Counted from the stretch's first letter, positions 48,614 through 57,582 are shown. The stretch: 64,000 nucleotides of DNA from Maribacter sp. (GCA_020629285.1 JAHDDP010000017.1:1-64000), one strand, 5' to 3'. A program made the numbers and translations. The notes: generated by a model from the letters alone, not told the origin.

Positions 48614-49849
48614 TTATTCAGCAGCTTCCTCTACGGTAAAATCAAAACGCGCTGCAATATCATCAGATATAGTATCAAGCGTTGCAGCTTCTACATTCCA
48701 CAATCCGTTTTCACCATCTGCCAATAATGTAGTTAAGAAAGTATCGACCTCATCTTTAGAAAAATAGGGATCTGAAGAATTTGGCTTTCTTGTAAATTGT
48801 AAACTGTAAATAAAGCCATACGCCTCTGAAAGTGCATGAAAGGCACCACCGAAATTCGGATTATCTCCTTCTAACTTCGTTTTACCATTTTGTAAATAAT
48901 AAATAGCTCTAATTGCAATTACCTTAGAAATATTCTCTTTGATTATTTCTGCCTGTTGATTTCTAACATTATAATCTTTAGCTACAATTGCAGCACGACC
49001 TAATTTATAGGCATCAAATATTTCATCAGCAATACCTTCAAAATCTGAATCTGCATTGGCACGCTCTATGTATTCGTTCAAGAAACTATCTGCACCAAGG
49101 TCAGCATTAGGGTTTGCTTGGTCGGTGTTTAAACCGTAAGCATAACCATAAGCTTCATCCCACTTGTGCTCCATAGTGGTATAATCTTTACCCTCTTCCA
49201 CTATATCTGCATCATTATTGGTAATATTTTCTGCCTCGTCCAAAACAGCCGTGCTTAAGTAATTATTCAGAATCTGATCTGTCATTAAGGCACCAATCAA
49301 TGATTTTGCGAACATTTGATTATATTCCAAACCATTGGCATTTACATAACGCGTACTTTCACCATCAGCTAATTGCCCGGCAACACCAGCTTCTGCGGCA
49401 ACCTCCCAATTAGGAAATACCTCTGAAACCTGTGCACTTATGAATCCGTCTAAATCTGCACGAATTAAAGCTTGATCCGTAGCGTTGGTCGAATAAAAAT
49501 CTGCAGATGCCGCAACTTTACTACGAATACTTTTATCTGATTCATTCAATGCCGCTTCTTCAAAATTGCTATCTCCTTCCACATGAGCGAACATTCCGTT
49601 TAAATCATCAACCGTATTGGTTGGGACATTGAAATTTGACAAAAGCTCTTGTCCCATTTTTATTCTTGTAGTTTGCCCATCAAAACTAACTGTAGATGAC
49701 CCTTCTCTAGTAAACGTATAAGAATCTGGCACCTCAAAATCAATGGTACAATTATCACATGGTGAAAGATCTAAATTATCATCTTCAGAACTACAAGATG
49801 TTATTGCCAATCCCGCAACCGCAGTTAATGCTAATAAATATTTATTCAT
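48614..49849 (-). CDS. DUF4856 family lipoprotein
   Basis: 411 residues with a lipoprotein signal (LAITSC, Cys at about 19), a short linker with a CDNC motif and a mostly helical mature part. The strings TYTFTREGSSTVSFDGQTTRIKMGQEL and KDYTTMEHKWDEAYGYAYGL are characteristic of the DUF4856 family, which usually accompanies imelysin and TonB-receptor genes in Bacteroidota. It is the first gene of the four-gene minus-strand cluster and probably surface- or periplasm-facing. Biochemical role unknown; a part in acquiring iron or another cation is inferred from neighbours only. Confidence 0.85.
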   Translation of the reverse strand: MNKYLLALTAVAGLAITSCSSEDDNLDLSPCDNCTIDFEVPDSYTFTREGSSTVSFDGQTTRIKMGQELLSNFNVPTNTVDDLNGMFAHVEGDSNFEEAALNESDKSIRSKVAASADFYSTNATDQALIRADLDGFISAQVSEVFPNWEVAAEAGVAGQLADGESTRYVNANGLEYNQMFAKSLIGALMTDQILNNYLSTAVLDEAENITNNDADIVEEGKDYTTMEHKWDEAYGYAYGLNTDQANPNADLGADSFLNEYIERANADSDFEGIADEIFDAYKLGRAAIVAKDYNVRNQQAEIIKENISKVIAIRAIYYLQNGKTKLEGDNPNFGGAFHALSEAYGFIYSLQFTRKPNSSDPYFSKDEVDTFLTTLLADGENGLWNVEAATLDTISDDIAARFDFTVEEAAE

Positions 49850-49990
49850 TTTACTTTCAATTTTTATTTAGACTTGTTTCAAATAACAATGCAAACTTAT
49901 AACTTGATGCAATACAAAACAAGCTTATCTATAATAAATCTAAATAAACTTAACGATTAAATAATATTAGGCTGATAGACAATAAGATAG

Positions 49991-50860
49991 TTAATGGTAG
50001 GCTGTAAATAACTCGGTGGCTTTATTATAAGAAGCCTCAAAAGTCATCCAATTAACTCCTGAATCTGCTTTTGCCGAAGTAAAATAGGAAAGCATTTTTT
50101 CTGTGGGCATATTGCCGGTTAAATCATCCTTAGCCATAGGGCAGCCACCAAAACCTTGTATAGCACCATCAAAACGTCTACACCCAGATTCGTAGGCAGC
50201 AGCCACTTTCTCATGCCATTTGGTAGGCGTAGTATGTAAGTGCGCACCAAATTCGATATTTGGATATTTAGGAATTAGGTTCGAGAACAAGTATGAAATA
50301 GTTTCGGGATCAGAAGAACCAACGGTATCTGAAAGCGATAATATTTTTGCTCCCATTTTTGCCAACTTCTCTGTCCACTCCCCAACAATATCAACATTCC
50401 AAGGATCACCATATGGGTTACCAAAACCCATAGAAATATAGGTTACTACCTCTTTATTAGCGGCATCCGCTAAGTTAAATATCTCCTGCAAAGTTTCTAC
50501 GGACTGCGCAATGGTCTTATGCGTATTTCGCATTTGAAAATTTTCTGAAATAGAAAATGGAAAACCTAGGTAGTCAATTTCAGCGTGCGTGACCGCATCT
50601 TGTGTACCACGTACGTTTGCCACTATAGAAAGTAATTTAGAATTTGTTTTAGACAAATCTAACTTGGACAACACCTCTGCAGTATCTACCATTTGTGGTA
50701 TTGCCTTTGGCGATACAAAACTTCCGAAATCAATAGTGTCAAATCCGCAGCCTAACAAAGATTGTATATACCTAACTTTTTGATCTGTGGGTATAAATTG
50801 CTTTATGCCTTGCATAGCATCTCTAGGACACTCAACTATTTTGATGTTTGAATTAGACAT
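49991..50860 (-). CDS. Hydroxymethylglutaryl-CoA lyase-type enzyme
   Basis: 289-residue TIM-barrel enzyme of the HMGL/DRE-TIM family. IVECPRDAMQG holds the catalytic Arg-Asp pair, SLSDTVGSSDPETI a barrel strand, FGAHLHTTPTKW the metal-binding His-x-His, and GGCPMAKDDLTGNMPTE the catalytic-loop cysteine of HMG-CoA lyases. The expected reaction is cleavage of HMG-CoA to acetoacetate and acetyl-CoA in leucine catabolism. The gene has no leucine-degradation neighbours here, and the DTYGQ that usually follows HxH is TTPTK, so a related aldol-type lyase remains possible. A TATTTTTA box lies close to the start. Confidence 0.82.
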   Translation of the reverse strand: MSNSNIKIVECPRDAMQGIKQFIPTDQKVRYIQSLLGCGFDTIDFGSFVSPKAIPQMVDTAEVLSKLDLSKTNSKLLSIVANVRGTQDAVTHAEIDYLGFPFSISENFQMRNTHKTIAQSVETLQEIFNLADAANKEVVTYISMGFGNPYGDPWNVDIVGEWTEKLAKMGAKILSLSDTVGSSDPETISYLFSNLIPKYPNIEFGAHLHTTPTKWHEKVAAAYESGCRRFDGAIQGFGGCPMAKDDLTGNMPTEKMLSYFTSAKADSGVNWMTFEASYNKATELFTAYH

Positions 50861-50913
50861 TTCGTAAAAATACGAACTCTAAATCAGTATCTCATATTAA
50901 TATTTCAAATAAA

Positions 50914-51534
50914 CTACCCGATAAGTAAATAAATCGCAATTCCGATGAAGACGATAACTTGAATCCACTTTAAAACAAATCCTGTTCTCTTATTGGCTGT
51001 CAGAAAATTGGAGATTTGACCAGATAAAACTGCGATAGCGCCAAAAACAAGTGAAGAAACTACGATAAATAAAAAGCCAAGGGTATAGAATTGAATAACA
51101 TTGCTTAAAGAATCTGAAAATAGAAATCCCGGAAAAAAAGCTAGAAAGAATATGGTCACCTTAGGGTTCAACACATTCATTATAAAACCTTGTTTGTATA
51201 ATATACCTAATTTGTTTTTGTTCTTTGTTTCGCCGGCAATAGAAATGGCATCACCACCTCTATACACCATTACAGCTAAATATAATAAATAGACAGCTCC
51301 AAACATTTTAATAAAAGTAAATATGGGAGGGTTATTCTTAATAATTGCAGAAACCCCAAATGCCAATAATGTAGTATGTACTAAACAACCGGTCATTAAT
51401 CCTGCAACGACCGCTAAGCCATATTTTTTGCCATTACTAATGCTTTGTATGAGCACGAATATATTATCAGGACCGGGTGAAAGTGCCAGAACAAAGGTCG
51501 CCATTGAAAAAGCCAATAAAATCTCGTAATTCAA
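50914..51534 (-). CDS. LysE/RhtB family exporter
   Basis: Inner-membrane exporter of amino acids or similar small metabolites, with about six hydrophobic segments. The family landmark FVLALSPGPDNIFVL appears right after the first residues, and MNVLNPKVTIFFLAFFPGF in the middle. I start at TTG 51534, giving the usual MNYEILLAF N-terminus and 206 residues. An ATG at 51579 would add 15 residues (including RTFPVELIFL) not typical of the family. Substrate unknown. Divergent from the Dabb protein gene at 51620. Confidence 0.82.
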   Translation of the reverse strand: MNYEILLAFSMATFVLALSPGPDNIFVLIQSISNGKKYGLAVVAGLMTGCLVHTTLLAFGVSAIIKNNPPIFTFIKMFGAVYLLYLAVMVYRGGDAISIAGETKNKNKLGILYKQGFIMNVLNPKVTIFFLAFFPGFLFSDSLSNVIQFYTLGFLFIVVSSLVFGAIAVLSGQISNFLTANKRTGFVLKWIQVIVFIGIAIYLLIG

Positions 51535-51619
51535 ACTTAAAAATATTAGTTCTACCGGAAAAGTACGAATTACCGCCAATTACACCTATTTTTAATATCT
51601 TGTTTAAAAATCAAACACT

Positions 51620-52030
51620 ATGAAAATCAAATTACTTCTGTTACTAATTAGTATTTCATTTGCTTCAAACGCTTTTGCCAAGACAAATGAAAACATGAAC
51701 TCAACAACAATGATCCAAAGCGATAGCTTATTAAGGCACACCGTATTTTTTAAGTTTAAGGAAGGAACAACCCCTGCACAGATTAAAAAAGTTGAAGATG
51801 CTTTTAGTGCGCTACCTTCAAAAATTGAGCAAATAAAAGGATATGAATGGGGACTGAACAATAGTCCGGAAGGTTTGGATAAAGGCTTTACACATGCCTT
51901 TTTTCTCACTTTTGAAAGTGAAGAGGATCGGGCAATTTATTTACCGCACCCAGACCACAAAGCTTTTGGAGCTGTATTAACTCCGCATTTAGAAGATGTA
52001 TTCGTGGTAGATTATTGGACCAAAAAATAG
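51620..52030 (+). CDS. Dabb (stress-responsive A/B barrel) family protein, exported
   Basis: 136 residues: signal peptide (MKIKLLLLLISISFASNAFA), a short Asn/Thr linker, then a single Dabb domain. LRHTVFFKFKEGTTPAQIKKVEDAFSALPSKI, GYEWGLNNSPEGLDKGFTHAFFLTF and HPDHKAFGAVLTPHLEDVFVVDY are the alternating strands and helices of the dimeric alpha-beta barrel. Family members are often annotated as stress-responsive, with no uniform activity. The presence of a signal peptide places this one outside the cytoplasm. It ends just before a strong terminator shared with pyrD. Confidence 0.87.
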   Translation: MKIKLLLLLISISFASNAFAKTNENMNSTTMIQSDSLLRHTVFFKFKEGTTPAQIKKVEDAFSALPSKIEQIKGYEWGLNNSPEGLDKGFTHAFFLTFESEEDRAIYLPHPDHKAFGAVLTPHLEDVFVVDYWTKK

Positions 52031-52047
52031 AACCGATTACAATTAAA

Positions 52048-52080
52048 AAAAGCCCTTGCACAATTTGTACAAGGGCTTTT
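52048..52080. terminator. Bidirectional terminator
   Basis: An 11-base-pair stem (52048-52058 with 52070-52080) has an 11-base loop that can partly pair, and A/T-runs on both sides. It lies between the convergent Dabb and pyrD genes. Confidence 0.9.
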
Positions 52081-52099
52081 CTATATTAAAAAGATTCTG

Positions 52100-53146
52100 C
52101 TATGCAGTAGCTGTTTTCTCCAAAAGAGCTTTGTTAATTTGTTTCACCAAAGCAGGACCTTCATATACAAACCCCGTCCATAATTGAATTAAATCTGCCC
52201 CGGCATCTAATTTCTCTATGGCATCTTCAGCAGAGTTTATACCACCCACACCAATTATTGGAAATGCTTTATTACTTTTTTGAGCTAAAAAGCGAATAAC
52301 CTCTGTACTTCTATCTTTTAAAGGAGCACCACTAAGTCCGCCAGCTTCTTCAGTTATTAGCGCATGAGATTTCAAATTCTCTCTAGAAATAGTTGTATTG
52401 GTCGCAATAACCCCATCTATAGAAGTATCGCTTACTATATCAATAATATCTAACAATTGACTATCAGTAAGGTCTGGTGCTATTTTCAACAAAATAGGTT
52501 TACGTATAGTTTCTTTACGTTCACTTTGCTTAGCATTTTCTAGTTGAAGTTCATTCAACAATGCCGTTAATGGCTCTTTATCCTGTAGCTCACGCAAACC
52601 CGGAGTATTTGGTGAACTTACATTCACAACAAAGTAATCTACATGATTAAATAGTGCATCAAAACAAATTAGGTAATCTTTGATGGCTTCATTATTAGGT
52701 GTCACTTTGTTCTTACCTATATTACCACCTATAAGTACTTTATGGTTTTTCTTTAAATTCTCTACCGCTTCAAAGACGCCATGATTATTAAATCCCATTC
52801 GGTTAATGATAGCCTTATCTTCTTTTAAACGGAATAGCCTCTTCTTAGGGTTCCCCTCCTGAGGCTTAGGTGTCAATGTACCTATCTCTACGAATCCAAA
52901 CCCGAAATCAGAAAGTTCATTATATAAAACAGCATTTTTATCAAAACCGGCGGCCAAACCAACGGGATTTTTAAATTTTAAACCAAAAAGCTCACGTTCC
53001 AAACGCTTATCCTCAACAACGAACATAGATTTTATAAGTCCTGACAGACCTATTTTGGAAAAAAACTTAATACTTGAAAAACTAATGTGGTGAACTTTTT
53101 CTGGATCGAGAAGAAATAAAAGAGGTCTAATAAAAAGCCTGTACAT
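52100..53146 (-). CDS. pyrD: Dihydroorotate dehydrogenase (quinone), class 2
   Basis: Membrane-associated FMN enzyme of de novo pyrimidine synthesis that passes electrons to the quinone pool. The N-terminal amphipathic segment [20 protein letters not shown] is the class 2 membrane anchor. [57 protein letters not shown] with the catalytic serine, ATNTT and [30 protein letters not shown] follow in normal order. The 348 residues are standard length. Transcribed alone from a TACTTTTG box 20 bases upstream. Confidence 0.97.
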   Translation of the reverse strand: MYRLFIRPLLFLLDPEKVHHISFSSIKFFSKIGLSGLIKSMFVVEDKRLERELFGLKFKNPVGLAAGFDKNAVLYNELSDFGFGFVEIGTLTPKPQEGNPKKRLFRLKEDKAIINRMGFNNHGVFEAVENLKKNHKVLIGGNIGKNKVTPNNEAIKDYLICFDALFNHVDYFVVNVSSPNTPGLRELQDKEPLTALLNELQLENAKQSERKETIRKPILLKIAPDLTDSQLLDIIDIVSDTSIDGVIATNTTISRENLKSHALITEEAGGLSGAPLKDRSTEVIRFLAQKSNKAFPIIGVGGINSAEDAIEKLDAGADLIQLWTGFVYEGPALVKQINKALLEKTATA

Positions 53147-53165
53147 GTATATAATTTATAAGCCG

Positions 53166-53173
53166 CAAAAGTA
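53166..53173 (-). promoter_or_regulatory. Putative -7 element TACTTTTG of pyrD
   Basis: TAnnTTTG match on the minus strand, 20 bases upstream of the pyrD start codon. Confidence 0.5.
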
Positions 53174-53204
53174 CAAACTGTAAATGAAAAAGTTAAGCAA
53201 TATT

Positions 53205-53651
53205 TTATCTGTTTTCATTAGATATGCTATCTGTATAAACAGCAGGTACCACAATGTAGGCTGACCGTGATGCATCTTTACATAAAGACAAGTATAATTC
53301 ATACTGATTTGAGTTGAACAAAGCCAACATTTTCTTATCCGTTATTTCTTGAACCCTAGCCATACTGTCCATTACATTTTTATATTTATCGGCCAGTTGA
53401 CGAAGTTCAGTAACATTGCTTTGAGGATGTTTACTCTTAACCTCAGCTAAATTATTATTCAAGGTTTCATTTTGGAGTTTGAAATCAGTACTAAATTGTT
53501 CCAGTTTTGCTTTTTGCATATCGTTCAACTGAAAGATATCTGATATAATAGAATCGCTTGTAACGCCTACACCAAGAATACAATCTGCTTGTGCATTTAC
53601 ATTTGTGAAAAATAAAACAGAAGCCAATACTACTAGATACCTAAATTTCAT
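53205..53651 (-). CDS. Small periplasmic helical protein of unknown function
   Basis: About 148 residues from the ATG at 53651 (MKFRYLVVLASVLFF); the ATG two codons upstream is also possible. Signal peptide ends NVNAQ. The mature part has a long amphipathic helical region, FQLNDMQKAKLEQFSTDFKLQNETLNNNLAEVKSK then LRQLADKYKNVMDSMARVQE, recalling Spy/CpxP-like periplasmic chaperones in layout. The LTxxQ motifs of that family are not clear, so I do not assign it. Two cysteines flank the helical region. Confidence 0.6.
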   Translation of the reverse strand: MKFRYLVVLASVLFFTNVNAQADCILGVGVTSDSIISDIFQLNDMQKAKLEQFSTDFKLQNETLNNNLAEVKSKHPQSNVTELRQLADKYKNVMDSMARVQEITDKKMLALFNSNQYELYLSLCKDASRSAYIVVPAVYTDSISNENR

Positions 53652-53702
53652 CAACATTGTATTTATGGAATATTACGTTTATAAAATTACAATATATAAG
53701 CT

Positions 53703-53710
53703 TATTTTTG
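53703..53710 (+). promoter_or_regulatory. Putative -7 element TATTTTTG of pepT
   Basis: TAnnTTTG match 16 bases before the pepT start codon, predicting a leader of roughly ten bases. Confidence 0.5.
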
Positions 53711-53726
53711 ATAAAACACATTTAGC

Positions 53727-54953
53727 ATGCAGCATATTATAGACCGTTTCATTAGTTACATTACTATTGATACGCAAAGCGATTCATCATCAGAGACCAC
53801 ACCAAGCACTGAAAAGCAATGGAATTTAGCCAATAAACTAGTTGAAGAGTTAAAGGCTGTAGGTATGACAGATGTTACTATAGATGATAATGCATATATC
53901 ATGGCAACCCTACCTTCTAATGTGGATCACGAAGTACCTACCATTGGTTTTATTTCTCATTTTGATACGTCACCAGATTTTTCAGGTACGAATGTAAATC
54001 CGCAGATCATTAGAAACTATGATGGTAAAGATATTGTTCTGAACAAAGAGAAAGACATCATTTTATCTTCTTCCTATTTTGATGATTTACTACAGTATAT
54101 TGGCCAGACCATAATTACTACAGATGGCACCACACTTTTGGGTGCAGATGATAAAGCGGGTATTACAGAGATTGTAACTGCCATGGAATATTTGATCAAC
54201 AATCCTAAAATAAAGCACGGACCTATTCGAGTTGGCTTTACTCCAGATGAGGAGATTGGTCGTGGTGCACATAAATTTGATGTAGAAAAATTTGGAGCTG
54301 CTTGGGCATATACTATGGACGGAAGTCAAATTGGCGAGCTAGAATATGAAAACTTCAATGCCGCGGGAGCAAAAATCAAGGTAAAAGGTAAAAGTGTACA
54401 CCCAGGTTATGCAAAAGGTAAAATGGTAAATGCCCTTTTAATCGCCAATAAGATTATCAGCGATTTACCAAAACATGAAGTGCCGGAAGAAACCACTGGT
54501 CGAGAAGGTTTTTTTCACGTGCATCATTTTGATGGAGAAATTGAAAATGCAACCGTAGAACTCATTATTAGAGATCACGATTTAAAACATTTCAATAAAC
54601 GAAAAGAATTGGTACAAGATATTGTCAAGAAGTATAATAATGAATATGATAATTGTATCAATCTAGAATTAAATGATCAATATTTTAATATGAAAGAAAA
54701 GGTAGAACCTGTTTTTCATATTGTAGAAACCGCTAAAAAGGCTATGGAGGATATAGGAATAAAACCGATCATTAAACCCATTAGAGGAGGAACCGATGGA
54801 TCCCAACTGAGCTACATGGGCCTACCCTGCCCTAACATTTTTGCCGGCGGACATAATTTCCATGGAAAATACGAGTATGTGCCCGTTGAGAGTATGCAAA
54901 AGGCAGTAGAAGTAATTGTACGTATTTGCGAGTTGACAGCAAATCAACATTAG
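53727..54953 (+). CDS. pepT: Peptidase T (tripeptide aminopeptidase)
   Basis: Cytoplasmic di-zinc M20 peptidase releasing the N-terminal residue of tripeptides. 408 residues, the family length. Metal and catalytic motifs in order: ISHFDTSPDFSG, LLGADDKAGITEIVTAMEYL, FTPDEEIGRGAHKFD, TMDGSQIGELEYENFNAAG, GKSVHPGYAKGKMVNAL, RGGTDGSQLSYMGLPCPNIF and GGHNFHGKYEYVPVESM. The next gene starts two bases after the stop, so they are co-transcribed. Confidence 0.95.
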   Translation: MQHIIDRFISYITIDTQSDSSSETTPSTEKQWNLANKLVEELKAVGMTDVTIDDNAYIMATLPSNVDHEVPTIGFISHFDTSPDFSGTNVNPQIIRNYDGKDIVLNKEKDIILSSSYFDDLLQYIGQTIITTDGTTLLGADDKAGITEIVTAMEYLINNPKIKHGPIRVGFTPDEEIGRGAHKFDVEKFGAAWAYTMDGSQIGELEYENFNAAGAKIKVKGKSVHPGYAKGKMVNALLIANKIISDLPKHEVPEETTGREGFFHVHHFDGEIENATVELIIRDHDLKHFNKRKELVQDIVKKYNNEYDNCINLELNDQYFNMKEKVEPVFHIVETAKKAMEDIGIKPIIKPIRGGTDGSQLSYMGLPCPNIFAGGHNFHGKYEYVPVESMQKAVEVIVRICELTANQH

Positions 54954-54954
54954 T

Positions 54955-55554
54955 ATGGAAAAGCAAGAGAAAATAGAAATATTTTATAATGAGGCGCATC
55001 TGTTTAAAAATGGTGTGGCCAAATTAAGAGCCCTTGCTTTGGACCATGGCATGACGGAAACCTACAAATGGAGTTTCCCCACCTATATGATCAACGGTAA
55101 AAATGTTATTGCTATAAACAAATTCAAAAACCATTTTGGCATTTGGTTCTTTAACGGTGTATTTTTAAGTGACCCTAAAAAAGTACTTGAAAATGCACAA
55201 GAGGGTAAAACTATGGCAATGCGCCACTTAAAATATTCTTCGGAAGAAGATATAGATACAGCTCTAGTAACATCATATATAAATGAAGCCATTGAAAATC
55301 AGAAAAAGGGGCTACATGTAAAAGTAAAGAGAAAGCCAAAAACCAAAATTACCATTCCCACCCACTTATCCGTAGCGCTTGAAAACAATGAAGATATCAA
55401 AGTTGCTTTTCAAAAATTAACCTATTCCAAACAGAAAGATTACGCTGAATTTATTGCAACTGCCAAACAAGAACAAACCAAACTCTCCAGATTGGAAAAG
55501 ATCATACCATTAATATTGGCAGGTAAAGGCCTGCTTGAGATGTATAGGAGATAA
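54955..55554 (+). CDS. DUF1801 / YdeI-like domain protein
   Basis: 199-residue cytoplasmic protein. The N-terminal DUF1801-type region contains ETYKWSFPTYMINGKNVIAINKFKNHFGIWFFNG. The C-terminal third (IPTHLSVALENNEDIKVAFQKLTYSKQKDYAEFIATAKQEQTKLSRLEKIIPLILAGKG) matches the YdeI/OmpD-associated (OmdA) domain. No catalytic role is established for the family. Its start lies two bases after the pepT stop; the pairing gives no functional clue. Confidence 0.8.
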   Translation: MEKQEKIEIFYNEAHLFKNGVAKLRALALDHGMTETYKWSFPTYMINGKNVIAINKFKNHFGIWFFNGVFLSDPKKVLENAQEGKTMAMRHLKYSSEEDIDTALVTSYINEAIENQKKGLHVKVKRKPKTKITIPTHLSVALENNEDIKVAFQKLTYSKQKDYAEFIATAKQEQTKLSRLEKIIPLILAGKGLLEMYRR

Positions 55555-55568
55555 TAGCTAATTACCAT

Positions 55569-55604
55569 AAAAAAAGCACCAATGTTACCATTGGTGCTTT
55601 TTTT
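55569..55604. terminator. Bidirectional terminator
   Basis: A perfect 16-base-pair stem (55569-55584 with 55589-55604) closes a TTAC loop, the same loop sequence as the terminator at 5192. It ends the pepT operon and could also stop transcripts from yajC. Confidence 0.92.
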
Positions 55605-55715
55605 ATGAATTAAGAAAAAGTTACTCAATAATCGGAGATTATACTATTCTAATGCTTAGGATAAACCTTTTAACCGGTTCGTTAATAAAACCGCATGTGC
55701 TTACCCAACGTTTAG

Positions 55716-56003
55716 CTACTTTTTCTCCGGAGCGTTTAACTTAGCGCTCATTTCCATGGATATGGCAGATCTATCAAATTTTAATTTTCCTGCCATTGTT
55801 TCCAAAACGCAAGAGAAATCCTTATCATTCAAATCTACTACTTTTCCGTGCAGACCACTTTTGGTAATAACACGATCACCACGTTTTAATTCTGCCGAAA
55901 ACTTTTTTTCCTCCTTTTGTCTTTTCATTTGAGGTCTGATCATAAAAAAATATGCGACCACAAAAATCAAAATCATCGGAAGAAACTGCCCTATATCACC
56001 CAT
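55716..56003 (-). CDS. yajC: Preprotein translocase subunit YajC
   Basis: 95-residue membrane protein of the SecDF-YajC accessory complex, which assists protein export through SecYEG. One N-terminal transmembrane helix (FLPMILIFVVAYFFMIRPQMKRQKE) is followed by a cytoplasmic domain with LKRGDRVITKSGLHGKVVDL, the YajC signature. It is the third gene of nusB-DUF1573-yajC on this strand, a gene order repeated in Flavobacteriia. Confidence 0.95.
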   Translation of the reverse strand: MGDIGQFLPMILIFVVAYFFMIRPQMKRQKEEKKFSAELKRGDRVITKSGLHGKVVDLNDKDFSCVLETMAGKLKFDRSAISMEMSAKLNAPEKK

Positions 56004-56027
56004 TTTTGGTATATCTGTAATTTATAA

Positions 56028-56498
56028 TTATTTAACAGGTCCTAATGGAGCTGCTCCTTTTGGGTTAACGAAAGCTTTGATTCTCAAAAGCTCAGAACCT
56101 TTTTCAGTGTTAGCCGTAACGGTAATAGTTTTAGTAACCTGGTTTTGGCCAGAACCGTTAAAGTTTACTTTTAACTCACCCGTTTCACCTGGTGCAATAG
56201 GATCCTTTGGAGGATTAGGAACCGTACAACCACAGCTACTTTTTGCATCGGTAATAATTAACGGAGCATTACCTGTATTGGTAAAAGTAAATACGGTCTC
56301 TTGTGGAGTACCCTGCTCAATTGTACCAAAATCATGTTCTGCTTTATCAAAAGACATAACAGGCACAGCTTTAGCGGCCTCATCTCTTACAGCAGCTTCT
56401 GCTACATTATCTGTTTTGATTTTACTTGATGCATTGTCCTTACAAGAAGTAAAAGCTACCATTGATACAAGACCAACGATTAGAACTATTTTTTTCAT
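56028..56498 (-). CDS. DUF1573 lipoprotein
   Basis: About 156 residues from the ATG at 56498 (MKKIVLIVGLVSMVAFTSC); the upstream ATG 56516 would spoil the signal peptide. Lipobox FTSC. The mature part is a DUF1573 (ASH/MSP-like immunoglobulin) domain: FDKAEHDFGTIEQGTPQETVFTFTNTGNAPLIITDAKSSCGCTVPNPPKDPIAPGETGELKVNFN. The CGC motif is conserved in the family. Role unknown. It is positioned between nusB and yajC with gaps of 43 and 24 bases. Confidence 0.9.
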   Translation of the reverse strand: MKKIVLIVGLVSMVAFTSCKDNASSKIKTDNVAEAAVRDEAAKAVPVMSFDKAEHDFGTIEQGTPQETVFTFTNTGNAPLIITDAKSSCGCTVPNPPKDPIAPGETGELKVNFNGSGQNQVTKTITVTANTEKGSELLRIKAFVNPKGAAPLGPVK

Positions 56499-56541
56499 AC
56501 TATTTAGATTTATCAATTAATTGTAAAATTATAAAATATTT

Positions 56542-57489
56542 TTATAATAGACCTCTTCCCATTTTGTTAAGCTTTCCTTCTGACTTGTATTCTTTAGTAA
56601 GCTTATCAAGAATACCATTTATGAAAATACTACTTTTTGGCGTAGAATATTCTTTGGCAATTTCCAAGTATTCATTAATAGTCACCCTTTCCGGTATAGA
56701 AGGGAAATGCAACAGCTCGCAAATGGCCATTTTTAATAAAATGCTATCAATACCGGCAATACGATCTTTGTCCCAATTTGGTGTCTTGCCCTCGATCTCT
56801 TTTTCTAACGCATCGTTCTTCAATAAGGTTCTGGTCAACAATTGCATAGCATATGTCATATCCTCATCATCCTTTAACAAACTAGGTAAAAAGTAAGATT
56901 CCGTATGCGTTAACTTTGCTTTCTTAAAATGTTTTAGAACAAATGTATTTACAATAGGTATATCGTCTACCCACGTTAACTTATCATCTTCAAAGTAGTC
57001 GTAGATTTTATCGTTAGGTGCAATAATGTTCTTGAACAAGGTAATCACCAAATCCTTATCTGCAGCGTAGTCACTTTCTGCAGTAGACATATATTTTTGG
57101 TAAGCTTCGCTCTCTAAGATTTCTTTGTAAATCAACTTTACATACTCTTCGTTCAAATACCAATTATCTAACTTTCTGTGGGTAAGCTCTTCTTCTAAGG
57201 TCTTATTCTCAACAATTTGCAATAACAATTTGTTTTGAATAAACTTTTTAGGATTAGGAAATGCTGTCTTTTTATCGGTAATGTATTTATTGGCGGAAAG
57301 GGAAATTTGGTCTGCCGCTCTTTTCTGTAACTCAACAAAAAGGCTTAACCATAAGAGGTACAGCGTATAGGTATTCTCTATGCTTACCTTTAAAAACTTC
57401 TCTTGTTTCTGTAATGAATCGTCCTTAGACTGAATTAGAGCGTAAATACTCTGCATTACCTTTACCCTAATGTGCCTTCTTGTAAGCAT
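56542..57489 (-). CDS. nusB: Transcription antitermination factor NusB (long Bacteroidota form)
   Basis: 315 residues, about twice the E. coli NusB. MLTRRHIRVKVMQSIYAL opens the protein; the NusB fold proper lies in the C-terminal half with LLTRTLLKNDALEKEIEGKTPNWDKDRIAGIDSILLKMAICELLHF and TINEYLEIAKEYSTPKSSIFINGILDKL. Together with NusE (S10), NusB binds boxA RNA and lets RNA polymerase read through rRNA operons. The long N-terminal helical extension is normal in Bacteroidota. The leader upstream (57490 to about 57568) contains hairpins and a boxA-like site, suggesting autoregulation (see findings). Confidence 0.93.
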   Translation of the reverse strand: MLTRRHIRVKVMQSIYALIQSKDDSLQKQEKFLKVSIENTYTLYLLWLSLFVELQKRAADQISLSANKYITDKKTAFPNPKKFIQNKLLLQIVENKTLEEELTHRKLDNWYLNEEYVKLIYKEILESEAYQKYMSTAESDYAADKDLVITLFKNIIAPNDKIYDYFEDDKLTWVDDIPIVNTFVLKHFKKAKLTHTESYFLPSLLKDDEDMTYAMQLLTRTLLKNDALEKEIEGKTPNWDKDRIAGIDSILLKMAICELLHFPSIPERVTINEYLEIAKEYSTPKSSIFINGILDKLTKEYKSEGKLNKMGRGLL

Positions 57490-57500
57490 TTGAAAGAACT
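57489..57500 (-). promoter_or_regulatory. boxA-like site before nusB
   Basis: On the minus strand AGTTCTTTCAAA abuts the nusB start codon (its last A is the A of ATG). It resembles the GTTCTTT core of rRNA boxA sites, the RNA element NusB itself binds. Assignment is by resemblance only. Confidence 0.3.
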
Positions 57501-57574
57501 TGTTTAATTATTAATAAATAACCCAGGGGCAAGCCCTGGCAGCATTAAATCTCGTTTATCGAGTAATAAAGCCG

Positions 57575-57582
57575 CAAAGGTA
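57575..57582 (-). promoter_or_regulatory. Putative -7 element TACCTTTG of nusB
   Basis: TAnnTTTG match on the minus strand, 86 bases upstream of the start. It predicts an unusually long leader (about 80 bases) that contains two small hairpins: CTCG/CGAG (57551-57563) and CCAGGG/CCCTGG (57523-57539). Confidence 0.5.

Noticed and set aside
56077-56896. Long plus-strand frames opposite the DUF1573 and nusB genes
   Set aside because: They are shadows of strongly recognisable minus-strand genes and have no signal or domain pattern.
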